Part shown: positions 20,140 to 27,616 of the stretch, piece by piece
Position numbering within the stretch: position 1 is the stretch's first letter
Layout: each line of letters opens with the position of its first letter
Assembly (NCBI RefSeq): GCF_011752565.1
Contig: NZ_VWXK01000006.1
Coordinates: 1 to 64,000 of the forward strand
Direction of reading: 5' to 3'
Length of the DNA: 64,000 nt
From: Pantoea sp. Ap-967
GTDB taxonomy: Bacteria > Pseudomonadota > Gammaproteobacteria > Pseudomonadales > Pseudomonadaceae
The notes under the pieces: model-generated
What the model was told of the DNA's origin: nothing
Databases searched by the model: none
What the model saw: the letters and a program-made list of their open reading frames with translations, nothing else
Translations under genes and position numbers: made by a program

Positions 20140-21564
20140 ATGCAAACGCACATGCTGATCAACGGTCGCCTGGTTGCCGGCGACGGCCCCACCTGGACCG
20201 TGCTCAACCCGGCCGAGGGCAGCGCCCTGGCGCAGATCAACGAGGCCAGCGAGGCCCAGGTAGACACCGCCGTGCGCGCCGCCGACCTGGCTTTCGACAG
20301 TTGGTCGCAAACCAGCCCCAAGGAGCGTTCGCTGGCCCTGCTGGCGTTGGCCGACCTGATCGAGGGCCATGGCGACGAACTGGCCCGGCTGGAGTCGCAG
20401 AACTGCGGCAAGCCGTTCTCCGCGGCGCTGAACGATGAAATTCCGGCCATCGCCGACGTGTTCCGCTACTTCGCCGGCGCCGCCCGCTGCCTGGGCGGCT
20501 CGGCGGCCGGGGAGTACCTGCAGGGCCACACCTCGATGATTCGCCGCGACCCGCTGGGGGTGATCGCCTCCATCGCCCCCTGGAACTACCCGCTGATGAT
20601 GCTGGCATGGAAGATCGCCCCGGCCCTGGCGGCCGGCAACACCGTGGTGATCAAGCCGTCCGAGCTGACCCCGCTGACGGCCCTGCGCCTGGGTGAGCTG
20701 GCCAAGGACCTGCTGCCGCCGGGGGTGCTCAACATTCTTTTCGGCCGCGGCCAGACGGTCGGCAATCCGCTGGTCACCCACCCTAAGGTGCGCATGGTGT
20801 CGCTGACCGGCTCGATTCCCACCGGCGCGCACATCATCGGCAGCACTGCCGCCAGCGTGAAGCGCATGCACATGGAGTTGGGTGGCAAGGCGCCGGTGCT
20901 GGTGTTCGACGATGCCGACATCGACGCGGCCATCGACGGCATCCGCACCTTCGGTTTCTACAATGCAGGCCAGGACTGCACCGCCGCCTGCCGCCTGTAC
21001 GTGCAGAACGGCATCTACGAGCGCTTCGTCGAGCGCCTGGGCAAGGCGGTGTCCAGCCTCAAGCCTGGCCTGCAAGATGCCGAGGACACCGAGCTTGGCC
21101 CCCTGATCAGCGCCCAGCACCGCGACAAGGTGGCCGGCCTGGTGCAGCGCGCCATCGCCCAGCCGCATATCCGCCTGGTGACCGGTGGCAAGGCCATTGC
21201 GGGCGAGGGTTTCTTCTTCGAGCCGACCGTGCTGGCCGATGCGCTGCAGGATGACGAGATCGTGCGCAACGAGGTGTTCGGCCCGGTGGTGTCGGTGACC
21301 CGCTTCAGCAACGAGGACCAGGCCCTGGAATGGGCCAACGATTCCGACTACGGCCTGGCCTCTTCGGTATGGACCCGCGACACCGGCCGCGCCCATCGCC
21401 TGGCGGCGCGGCTGCAGTACGGCTGCACCTGGGTGAACACCCATTTCATGCTGGTCAGCGAAATGCCCCACGGCGGGCAGAAGCATTCGGGGTATGGCAA
21501 GGACATGTCGATGTATGGGCTGGAGGATTACACCTGTGTGCGGCATGTGATGATCAAGCACTGA
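20140..21564 (+). CDS. patD: Gamma-aminobutyraldehyde dehydrogenase (PatD/YdcW-like)
   Basis: A 474-residue NAD-dependent aldehyde dehydrogenase, the same length as E. coli PatD. It should oxidise 4-aminobutanal from putrescine breakdown to GABA. Catalytic residues are Asn149 (APWNYP), Lys172, Glu246 (MELGGK) and the nucleophile Cys280 (GQDCTA). The start at 20140 has AAGGAG seven bases upstream; a longer frame from 20119 overlaps the ydcV stop but has no such signal. Transport and catabolism of the same amine are thus combined in one operon. Confidence 0.93.
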   Translation: MQTHMLINGRLVAGDGPTWTVLNPAEGSALAQINEASEAQVDTAVRAADLAFDSWSQTSPKERSLALLALADLIEGHGDELARLESQNCGKPFSAALNDEIPAIADVFRYFAGAARCLGGSAAGEYLQGHTSMIRRDPLGVIASIAPWNYPLMMLAWKIAPALAAGNTVVIKPSELTPLTALRLGELAKDLLPPGVLNILFGRGQTVGNPLVTHPKVRMVSLTGSIPTGAHIIGSTAASVKRMHMELGGKAPVLVFDDADIDAAIDGIRTFGFYNAGQDCTAACRLYVQNGIYERFVERLGKAVSSLKPGLQDAEDTELGPLISAQHRDKVAGLVQRAIAQPHIRLVTGGKAIAGEGFFFEPTVLADALQDDEIVRNEVFGPVVSVTRFSNEDQALEWANDSDYGLASSVWTRDTGRAHRLAARLQYGCTWVNTHFMLVSEMPHGGQKHSGYGKDMSMYGLEDYTCVRHVMIKH

Positions 21565-21673
21565 TGAAAGCCGTGTGCTGGCCGTGTGTCATGCCCACGG
21601 TCGGCGCGCTGCCCGTCCTGCCAAGACCATTCACTCAAGCAATGACTCATTGTCCTACAGATTAACGATCGAC

Positions 21674-21694
21674 TGGTATCATATTCTGATACCA
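21674..21694. promoter_or_regulatory. Palindromic operator overlapping the hicA start codon
   Basis: TGGTATCA and TGATACCA form perfect 8-base arms around TATTC, and the final A is the A of the hicA ATG. A site of this form right at the start is what one expects for autorepression by the DNA-binding HicB antitoxin. No Shine-Dalgarno is visible between the site and the ATG. Confidence 0.75.
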
Positions 21695-21948
21695 TGAATA
21701 ATCACCAACGATCGACCCTTGAAGCCATTTTCAGGAAGCCGGTGCCCAAGTCACTGGAGTGGGTACGCCTGGAATCATTTCTGATCTCGATGGGCGCCTC
21801 GATGATCGAAGGTCGCGGATCGCGCGTGCGTTTCGAGCTCAACGGCGTAATTGCCACGTTCCATCGGCCTCACCCCGACAAGGACGCCAAATCCTACCAG
21901 GTGCGAAGTGCACGCCAGTTCTTGGAACAGGCAGGAGTAATACCATGA
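21694..21948 (+). CDS. hicA: HicA-family toxin (putative mRNA interferase), variant active site
   Basis: An 84-residue protein of the HicA (YcfA-like, double-stranded RNA-binding fold) family. In classical HicA the catalytic His lies in a G-S-H motif; here the equivalent is GSR (42-44). A later HRPHP segment (57-61) could supply histidines, as in the subgroup with this GSRVRF motif that I recall. The stop overlaps the antitoxin start by four bases (ATGA), the usual arrangement. Codon use and GC content are lower than in neighbouring genes, fitting acquisition by transfer. Confidence 0.85.
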   Translation: MNNHQRSTLEAIFRKPVPKSLEWVRLESFLISMGASMIEGRGSRVRFELNGVIATFHRPHPDKDAKSYQVRSARQFLEQAGVIP

Positions 21949-22277
21949 ATGTCATGACCTACCGTGGGTACGAAGCGCGTATCGAATACAGTGACGAAGA
22001 CCAGCTGCTCATCGGCCATGTTGCAGGCATACGAGATGTGATCGGCTTTCATGGCGAGTCAATCAATGAGCTGCGCCAGGCGTTCGAAGAGGCTGTGGAT
22101 GACTACCTCGAAACATGCGAGAAACTCGGGCGGGCGCCCCAGAAAGCATACTCTGGAAAGCTGAGCCTGCGCCTGGAGCCAGCCCTCCACGCCAGTGTGG
22201 CAGCCAAGGCTGAGCTGGCGCAGGTGAGCATCAATCAGTGGGTGAGCGACATCCTCAGCCAAGCCGCTTACAGCTGA
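21945..22277 (+). CDS. hicB: HicB-family antitoxin
   Basis: A 110-residue protein. The N-terminal half is the HicB fold with the partially degraded RNase-H-like pattern (YRGYEARIEYSDEDQLLIGHVAGI). The C-terminal half is a ribbon-helix-helix DNA-binding domain (GKLSLRLEPALHASVAAKAE and the helix ending NQWVSDIL). It should neutralise HicA and repress the promoter through the palindrome at 21674. AGGAG lies nine bases before the ATG at 21945, and the reading frame upstream of it is not used. Confidence 0.92.
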   Translation: MNVMTYRGYEARIEYSDEDQLLIGHVAGIRDVIGFHGESINELRQAFEEAVDDYLETCEKLGRAPQKAYSGKLSLRLEPALHASVAAKAELAQVSINQWVSDILSQAAYS

Positions 22278-22286
22278 AGCGAACGG

Positions 22287-23393
22287 TCAATCGCGCAAAT
22301 CCGACTCATGAATCGGGTTCGCCCGGCTGGTTGCGCGCTGGTACTGCGCAGGCCAAGTGGCCTTGTTGCCGCCCAGGTCATCATCGGCGTGCAGTGGCCA
22401 GTACGGGTCGCGCAGCAGTTCACGGGCCAGGAAAATCACATCGGCCTGGCCGGTACGCAGAATGTGCTCGGCCTGGGCCGGCTCGGTAATCATGCCCACG
22501 GTGCCGGTGGCGATCTCCGCCTCCTTGCGCACGCGCTCGGCGAAGCGGGTCTGGTAGCCAGGGCCGGTAGGAATCTCCGCGTTGACCGAGGTGCCGCCAG
22601 ACGACACATCGATCAGGTCGACGCCCAATACCCGCAGGCGACGGGCCAGTTCGACGGTTTCATCGGGGTTCCAGCCATCCTCCACCCAGTCAGTGGCCGA
22701 CACTCGCACGAACAGCGGCAATTCGGCAGGCCACACCTGGCGCACTGCCTCCACCACCTGCAGGGTCAGGCGAATGCGGTTTTCGAAACAGCTGCCGTAT
22801 TCGTCGCGGCGCTGGTTGCTCAGCGGCGAGAGGAACTGGTGCAGCAGGTAGCCATGGGCCGCGTGGATTTCCACCACCTTGAAGCCAGCCTGCAGGGCAC
22901 GCTCGGTGGCCGCGACGAACGCGGCGATCACGTTCTTTATCTCGTCCTGGCTCAATTCACGCGGCGGGGTATGTTGTGGGTCGAAGGCAATCTTCGACGG
23001 GCCCACCGGCTGCCAGCCACCGTCCTCAAGCTTGACGCTGCCCGGTTTGCCCAGCCACGGCCTGTAGGTGCTGGCCTTGCGCCCGGCATGGGCCAGCTGG
23101 ATACCCGGCACGGCGCCTTGGGCGGTGATGAAGCGGGTGATGCGTTGCAGCGGGGCGATCTGCGCGTCGTCCCACAGGCCGAGGTCTTCGGCGGTGATAC
23201 GGCCATCGGCGGAGACGGCGACCGCTTCACTGATCACCAGGCCCGCACCGCCAACGGCGCGGCTGCCAAGGTGAACGAGATGCCAGTCGTTGGCCAGGCC
23301 ATCGACGGCGGAATACTGGCACATCGGCGATACGGCGATGCGATTGGGCAGGGTCAGCTGACGCAGGGTGTAAGGCTCAAGCAGCAAGCTCAT
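22287..23393 (-). CDS. NADH:flavin oxidoreductase of the Old Yellow Enzyme family (YqjM/XenA-like)
   Basis: A 368-residue FMN-dependent TIM-barrel ene-reductase. The 'thermophilic-like' subgroup marks are present: Cys25 and Tyr27 in MCQY, and the substrate-binding pair His177/His180 in HAAHGYL. Such enzymes reduce activated C=C bonds and xenobiotics such as nitro compounds with NAD(P)H; the native substrate is unknown. GGAGG seven bases upstream fixes the start at 23393. It converges with hicB, with only nine bases between them. Confidence 0.93.
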   Translation of the reverse strand: MSLLLEPYTLRQLTLPNRIAVSPMCQYSAVDGLANDWHLVHLGSRAVGGAGLVISEAVAVSADGRITAEDLGLWDDAQIAPLQRITRFITAQGAVPGIQLAHAGRKASTYRPWLGKPGSVKLEDGGWQPVGPSKIAFDPQHTPPRELSQDEIKNVIAAFVAATERALQAGFKVVEIHAAHGYLLHQFLSPLSNQRRDEYGSCFENRIRLTLQVVEAVRQVWPAELPLFVRVSATDWVEDGWNPDETVELARRLRVLGVDLIDVSSGGTSVNAEIPTGPGYQTRFAERVRKEAEIATGTVGMITEPAQAEHILRTGQADVIFLARELLRDPYWPLHADDDLGGNKATWPAQYQRATSRANPIHESDLRD

Positions 23394-23689
23394 GAGGGCA
23401 CCTCCCAAGGACTCCAATGGTGATCCGGCCCGGACACTCAAGTGCACATCCCTGGCCCGGTGCCGGTCATTAACCAGACTAGACCAGATTGGTGGGGGGG
23501 ATAGTTCAACAGCCATGCGCCCGCGCTGGACGGCGAAACCGGTGAAAGCGCTGATGCGCTCAATTCTGGCGAAGGTTTCAGACAGTTCCTACCCCCTAGC
23601 GCTGGTGAAGCCCAGGGTGAAGAAATACCCTACAAGTCCTGTCGGCTCACGTCTGATTGTTCCTGGGGTCCTCGTTCTTTAGCCTTTGT
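23394..23689. other. Intergenic stretch without a recognisable gene
   Basis: This lies upstream of the oxidoreductase on one side and the structured RNA element on the other. Short frames are present (one of 96 codons from 23392) but lack a ribosome-binding site and a family signature. It must contain the promoters for both directions; I could not assign them with confidence. Confidence 0.5.
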
Positions 23690-23850
23690 TGGTCGCCAAC
23701 ATGCGGCGTCCGGGGGTGGAATCCCGATCAATTACTGAGTGGCTGTCGTCATGGCAGTTGTGCGCGGGAGGCCGCAAGGCCTACCGGGTTTACTCGTAGC
23801 CTGGATTCCACTCCGCGTACAACTGCCGCCCTTCCGTGTGGAATCGGAGG
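23690..23850 (+). ncRNA. Structured RNA element, C4/CI antisense-like, copy 1
   Basis: Elements in order: a small hairpin CGCC/GGCG (23694-23697 with 23705-23708); GTGGAATCC (23716-23724); a 15-bp stem, left arm 23753-23767 and right arm 23813-23827 with one G-U; inside it a hairpin AGGCC-GCAA-GGCCT (23769-23782); GGATTCCAC (23803-23811), the exact complement of the first box; and GTGGAATC again (23838-23845). The middle box can pair with either flanking box. Copy 2 at 25390 has the same plan. The arrangement resembles the C4 RNA of phages P1/P7 and the CI RNA of P4, where a short box in the RNA pairs with target boxes in the leader. It precedes a short ORF and a DUF3077 gene on the same strand. 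Confidence 0.7.
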
Positions 23851-23883
23851 TCGGCGAATTCAGTAGCCATACGAGTCGTTGAT

Positions 23884-23997
23884 ATGAAAAAGACAGTCCC
23901 AGATCCGCCCATCATTTCGATTTTCCTTCAGATCACACCGTCGCCTGCGGCATCAACAAGCGCTTTGTCCCAGTTGATCATTGCCTATAACCATTGA
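23884..23997 (+). pseudogene. Short ORF beginning MKKTVPDPP, possible remnant of a DUF3077/DUF6124-type gene
   Basis: A 37-codon frame. The beginning MKKTVPDPP is a start I associate with small Pseudomonas proteins of the DUF3077/DUF6124 type; the rest (IISIFLQITPSPAAS...) does not look like that family. It ends at TGA (23995-23997), just before a lone REP-like palindrome. It may be a truncated gene or a short translated leader between the RNA element and the DUF3077 gene. No strong Shine-Dalgarno is seen. Confidence 0.35.
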
Positions 23998-24009
23998 GGT
24001 TGGATTTGC

Positions 24010-24047
24010 TGGCCTCTTCGCGGGTAAACCCGAGAAGCGGCCTGGAC
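24010..24047. repeat. Single degenerate REP-like palindrome
   Basis: CTCTTCGCGGGTAAACCCGA resembles half of a P. putida REP pair and contains the palindrome CGGGTAAACCCG. It separates the short ORF from the DUF3077 gene. Confidence 0.6.
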
Positions 24048-24078
24048 CGGCGTTCGAGACATGTCAGGAGAGACACAA

Positions 24079-24348
24079 GTGACCACAGACAACATGAAAT
24101 TCACTGTTGGCAAAACGACTTTCTTCCAGGGCGAGAACCAGAGCTACCCGCTGTTTCGAATTGAGCCTGGGATTCCCTGTAGAGATGCCCGCGAACAGGC
24201 CTCTGAATTGATGGGCTATGTGAGGGAGTTGACCATCGTCGGTTTGATGGATGAGAAGCCTATGATGATCTGGGCATCGCACTACCTCAGTGCGATGGCC
24301 AAAGCATTGATGGATGATGCTGAATTGGGAATGAGGGCAGGTCTTTGA
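24079..24348 (+). CDS. DUF3077 family protein
   Basis: An 89-residue cytoplasmic protein of unknown function. The core LFRIEPGIPCRDAREQASEL followed by a helix and a final MAKALMDDAEL matches the DUF3077 family, common in P. putida relatives in multiple copies. I chose GTG at 24079 because AGGAG lies eight bases upstream; an ATG at 24061 in the same frame would add six residues but has no ribosome-binding site. It follows the structured RNA element on the same strand and is followed by the ~228-bp repeat, so its expression may be under control of that RNA (inference). Confidence 0.75.
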   Translation: MTTDNMKFTVGKTTFFQGENQSYPLFRIEPGIPCRDAREQASELMGYVRELTIVGLMDEKPMMIWASHYLSAMAKALMDDAELGMRAGL

Positions 24349-24362
24349 CTGAAGATTGATAA

Positions 24363-24590
24363 CGCCTGGGAGATCGAGCGCCGCTTGGGCGGCGCATCGC
24401 GAGCTTTGCTCGCTCCTACCAAGCAGCGGTTAGGCTGGGCTTGCGGTGCCCCAACCCGTTGGATGGCACCGATTTCCCCGGCGTTTGTGAATTGCGCCAT
24501 TCAAGCGTAGCCGCTGCACCTGTAGGAGCGAGCGCAGCTCGCGATGGGCTGCTTGCAGCCCCGGCACTATAAAGCCGCGAAGCTGAAAAC
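24363..24590. repeat. 228-bp repeat, copy A (contains two inverted REP-like sequences)
   Basis: It begins CGCCTGGGAGATCGAGCG and ends GCCGCGAAGCTGAAAAC. It is nearly identical at both ends, and diverged in the middle, to copy B at 25621-25847. Each copy holds ATCGCGAGCTTTGCTCGCTC near the left and the inverted GTAGGAGCGAGCGCAGCTCG near the right, a REP class different from the GGGGCAAGCCCGCTCC type used elsewhere in the window. A palindromic CCAACCCGTTGG lies in the middle. The pair flanks the gene at 24709. Confidence 0.85.
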
Positions 24591-24604
24591 TGGGGCCGCT
24601 GCGC

Positions 24605-24640
24605 GCGGCATCGCGAGCTACGCTCGCTCCTACCGAGGCG
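24605..24640. repeat. Additional REP-like sequence
   Basis: A third GCATCGCGAGCTACGCTCGC copy immediately follows repeat copy A, upstream of the two-TM protein gene. Confidence 0.75.
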
Positions 24641-24708
24641 GCGCTGCACAACAGGACCAGCATCACTAACCAATCAATTAAATTACTGAAAGCTGATGAA
24701 ACCTAGGC

Positions 24709-25251
24709 ATGAATATCACACAATATTCACTGAAACTCCTACGCGAACTCCCACCTCAAAAACAAGCAAAAACCTTGCTTCTGACTGGAATTCTTCTTCT
24801 CAGCTTGGGCAGCAACTTCATACTCATGCAGGACGTGCACGAAACTTCCGATGAGGCATCCTGGTCGCGAGTGTCGGCCTCTCTCACTTCGCAACCCGAA
24901 ATATGGAAAAGTGATAAATCTCTTTACACTTTCGGCATCAAATTCCAAAGCGCAGATGGAGTGCACGCTAAAACCTACCTTTACGCGCAGAAAGCTCGCT
25001 TTGAGGCAGCAAACCTAGAGCGCAGCACGCCGCTTCTTGTCGATATAGCAAACACAGAAAAAGGCTCAATAGCCGAACGGTTGATCGCGCCGAATGGCAT
25101 GGTTCTGTACGACCCGGCGCTGGCGGCATATGTAACCAATGTAAGAAACAGGGAAACTGCACGTGCCGTCATCATTTTTACAGGTGCCGGTATTGGCCTG
25201 TTGATTGGGGCAGCGGTTATTTACTGCGAGCTAAGAATACGGGGGCACTGA
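24709..25251 (+). CDS. Two-transmembrane protein of unknown function
   Basis: A 180-residue protein with one hydrophobic segment near each end (about 22-40 and 153-172) and a middle domain of about 110 residues that would face the periplasm. The topology recalls DUF3592-like proteins but I cannot assign a family. Base composition and codon use (AAA, ATA, TTA-rich stretches) are clearly more AT-rich than the surrounding core genes. It is bracketed by the two 228-bp repeats, so it looks like a mobile or recently acquired cassette gene. The ribosome-binding site is weak. Confidence 0.7.
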   Translation: MNITQYSLKLLRELPPQKQAKTLLLTGILLLSLGSNFILMQDVHETSDEASWSRVSASLTSQPEIWKSDKSLYTFGIKFQSADGVHAKTYLYAQKARFEAANLERSTPLLVDIANTEKGSIAERLIAPNGMVLYDPALAAYVTNVRNRETARAVIIFTGAGIGLLIGAAVIYCELRIRGH

Positions 25252-25389
25252 ACTTCCCATGGCGAACACATGCTGGCCCTCACCCAATCTCAAACCAACT
25301 GCTTCAGTTCAACTGCACTTGGGAATTATCCTACTCCTTGCGCTGCCGTTTCTCTGTTGTAGGTCATGACCATCAGGGCTAATTTCCCT
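25252..25389. other. Intergenic stretch before RNA copy 2
   Basis: No gene is seen. It should contain the promoter of the RNA element; TTCAGT and TATCCT about 18 bases apart near 25302-25331 are a weak candidate. Confidence 0.35.
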
Positions 25390-25545
25390 GTGTCGCCAAA
25401 TTCGGCGGCCGGGTGTGAGAGCTCGTGTTGATCTAGCTGCAACCTCAGCGGTAGCTGTGCGCGGGCAGGATTCTTCCTGGCTGGTTTCCTAGATCACCGG
25501 TCTCTCACCTCGCGTGCAGCTGCCACCCAAACCTGTGAGAGGGAA
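25390..25545 (+). ncRNA. Structured RNA element, C4/CI antisense-like, copy 2
   Basis: Same plan as copy 1: hairpin CGCC/GGCG (25394-25397, 25404-25407); box GTGAGAG (25415-25421); a 14-bp stem between 25450-25463 and 25511-25524 with three G-U pairs; an inner hairpin CAGGA-TTCT-TCCTG (25466-25479); complementary box CTCTCAC (25502-25508); box GTGAGAG again (25535-25541). Compared with copy 1 the boxes are completely different yet still complementary, and one stem pair changed from T-A to C-G, which is compensatory. No protein gene follows before the 228-bp repeat copy B. Confidence 0.7.
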
Positions 25546-25620
25546 TGGGCATCAGTTCCTCACCCGGCGTTAAAGCTAGGTTCCGGTTTATCCGCGGTGC
25601 GCTTGTCACAGGATTTTCAG
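25546..25620. other. Short stretch between RNA copy 2 and repeat B
   Basis: At the position where copy 1 is followed by the short ORF and DUF3077 gene, only about 75 bases are left here and no ORF is recognisable. A cassette gene may have been lost. Confidence 0.5.
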
Positions 25621-25847
25621 CGCCTGGGAGATCGAGCGCCGCTTGGGCGGCGCATCGCGAGCTTTGCTCGCTCCTACCAGGCCGCAGATAGGCTGGGCTT
25701 TCGGTGCACCAACGCGTTGGATGGCACTGGCTTCGCCGGTGTTCGCGGATCGCGTTTTCAAGCGCAGACGCTGCACCTGTAGGAGCGAGCGCAGCTCGCG
25801 ATGGGCTGCTATGCAGCCCCGGCACGATATGCCGCGAAGCTGAAAAC
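25621..25847. repeat. 228-bp repeat, copy B
   Basis: Direct repeat of 24363-24590. The first 58 bases and the last ~90 bases are almost the same, while the centre differs at many positions but keeps the CCAACGCGTTGG palindrome. Ends just before the recJ stop codon. Confidence 0.85.
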
Positions 25848-25875
25848 CTGAGCAGCTCGCGCAAGCGCCCCTGGC

Positions 25876-27585
25876 TTAGCGCGGCTCCATATGTGCAATC
25901 ATCAATTGCACACTCTCATTCCCACGAAACTCGTTCACATCCAACTTGTACGCCAACTCCACCCAGCGCACCGTCGGGTTCGGCCACACGTCGCGGTCGA
26001 TGCCAAAGGCAATGCCATCCAGGCGCACCGAGCCGCATTCACTCTTGAGCACCACCTTCAAGTGCCGCTCGCCCACCACGCGCTGCTCCACCAACTGGAA
26101 CACACCGTGGAACAGCGGCTCCGGGAAGTGCTGCCCCCACGGCCCGGCATTGCGCAGGGCCTTGGCCAGGTCCAGGTGGAACTCTTCCACCGCCAGGCTG
26201 CCATCCGACAGCAGGCGGCCGGTGAGGTCTTCCTCGCGCAGCTGGCGGCGGACTTCCTCGTCGAATGCTTCGGCGAACGCCGGGAAGTTGCCCTCGGGCA
26301 AAGACAGGCCCGCCGCCATGGCGTGCCCGCCGAACTTGCTGATCAGTTGCGGGTGGCGTGCGGCCACGGCATCCAGCGCGTCGCGAATGTGGAAGCCCGG
26401 CACCGACCGCGCCGAACCTTTGAGCATGCCGTCGCCGGCGTCGGCGAAAGCGATGGTCGGGCGGTGGTAGCGCTCCTTCAGGCGCGAGGCGAGAATCCCG
26501 ATCACGCCTTGGTGCCAGTCCGCATCGAACAGGCACAAGCCATAGGGCATCGACTCCACCGGCAAGTCCTTGAGCTGGGCCAAGGCCTCACGCTGCATGC
26601 CCTGCTCGATCGATTTGCGGTCCTGGTTCAGGCCATCGAGCTGCTGGGCCATGTCCTGGGCCGACGCCTGATCCTCGCACAGCAGGCATTCGATGCCCAG
26701 GCTCATGTCATCCAGGCGCCCGGCGGCGTTGAGCCGTGGGCCAAGGATGAAGCCGAGGTCGGTGGAAGTGATGCGCCGATGATCGCGGCGCGCCACTTCC
26801 AGAATCGCCTTCAGGCCCGGCCGCGCACGGCCAGCGCGAATGCGCTCCAGGCCCTGGTGCACGAGGATGCGGTTGTTGGCGTCCAGCGGCACCACGTCGG
26901 CAACGCTGCCCAGGGCCACCAGGTCCAGCAACTCGCCGATGTTCGGCTGGGGCTGGGTTTCATAGCGCCCCAGGCTGCGCAGGCGGGCACGCAGGGCCAT
27001 CAACACATAGAAAATCACCCCGACCCCGGCCAACGCCTTGCTGGGGAAATCGCACCCCGGCTGGTTCGGGTTGACGATGGCGTCGGCATCGGGCAACTGC
27101 TGGCCCGGCAAGTGGTGGTCGGTGACCAGCACCTTGAGCCCCGCCGCCTTGGCCGCCGCCACACCGTCGACACTGGAAATGCCGTTGTCGACGGTGACCA
27201 GCAACTGCGGCTGGCGCTCCAGCGCCACCTGGACGATTTCCGGGGTCAGGCCGTAGCCGTACTCGAAACGGTTGGGCACCAGGTAGTCGACGTGGGCCGC
27301 GCCCAACAGGCGCAGGCCCAGCATGCCGACGGTACTGGCAGTGGCGCCGTCGGCGTCGAAGTCGCCGACGATGAGAATGCGCTGGCGCTGGTCGAGGGCG
27401 TCGACCAGCAGGTCGACCGCCGCGTCGATGCCCTTGAGCTGCTGGTAAGGCAACAGCCGCGCCAGGCTCTTGTCCAGCTCGGCTTCGGTCTGCACGCCGC
27501 GGGCGGCGTACAGGCGGGTCAGCAAGGGTGGCAGGTTACCCAGCAATGGCAGGGTTGGCGGCAGCGGGCGGGGTTCGATACGCAT
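25876..27585 (-). CDS. recJ: Single-stranded-DNA-specific exonuclease RecJ
   Basis: A 569-residue 5'-3' exonuclease acting on single-stranded DNA in RecF-pathway repair and mismatch repair. The DHH-phosphoesterase motifs are intact: DFDADG (75-80), VDNG (132-135) and DHH (156-158). The DHHA1 domain with its GGHAMAAGLSL motif lies in the second half, and the OB domain is at the C terminus. Length matches the family. It lies 31 bases downstream of yaeQ on the same strand. Confidence 0.97.
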   Translation of the reverse strand: MRIEPRPLPPTLPLLGNLPPLLTRLYAARGVQTEAELDKSLARLLPYQQLKGIDAAVDLLVDALDQRQRILIVGDFDADGATASTVGMLGLRLLGAAHVDYLVPNRFEYGYGLTPEIVQVALERQPQLLVTVDNGISSVDGVAAAKAAGLKVLVTDHHLPGQQLPDADAIVNPNQPGCDFPSKALAGVGVIFYVLMALRARLRSLGRYETQPQPNIGELLDLVALGSVADVVPLDANNRILVHQGLERIRAGRARPGLKAILEVARRDHRRITSTDLGFILGPRLNAAGRLDDMSLGIECLLCEDQASAQDMAQQLDGLNQDRKSIEQGMQREALAQLKDLPVESMPYGLCLFDADWHQGVIGILASRLKERYHRPTIAFADAGDGMLKGSARSVPGFHIRDALDAVAARHPQLISKFGGHAMAAGLSLPEGNFPAFAEAFDEEVRRQLREEDLTGRLLSDGSLAVEEFHLDLAKALRNAGPWGQHFPEPLFHGVFQLVEQRVVGERHLKVVLKSECGSVRLDGIAFGIDRDVWPNPTVRWVELAYKLDVNEFRGNESVQLMIAHMEPR

Positions 27586-27616
27586 GGGGTCTTGGGCAAT
27601 CCGTTATTCTGTGGGC

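Noticed and set aside
23392..23682. 96-codon ORF overlapping the oxidoreductase start
   Set aside because: Begins inside the start region of the opposite gene, has no ribosome-binding site and no recognisable protein pattern.
23690..25545. Retron msr/msd or group II intron as explanation for the folded elements
   Set aside because: No reverse-transcriptase or intron-encoded protein lies in or near the region, and the double-target X-X'-X design is not a feature of those elements.
24349..25860. CRISPR array
   Set aside because: Repeated sequences are inverted, irregularly spaced REP-like palindromes and two long direct repeats; there are no regular spacers and no cas genes.
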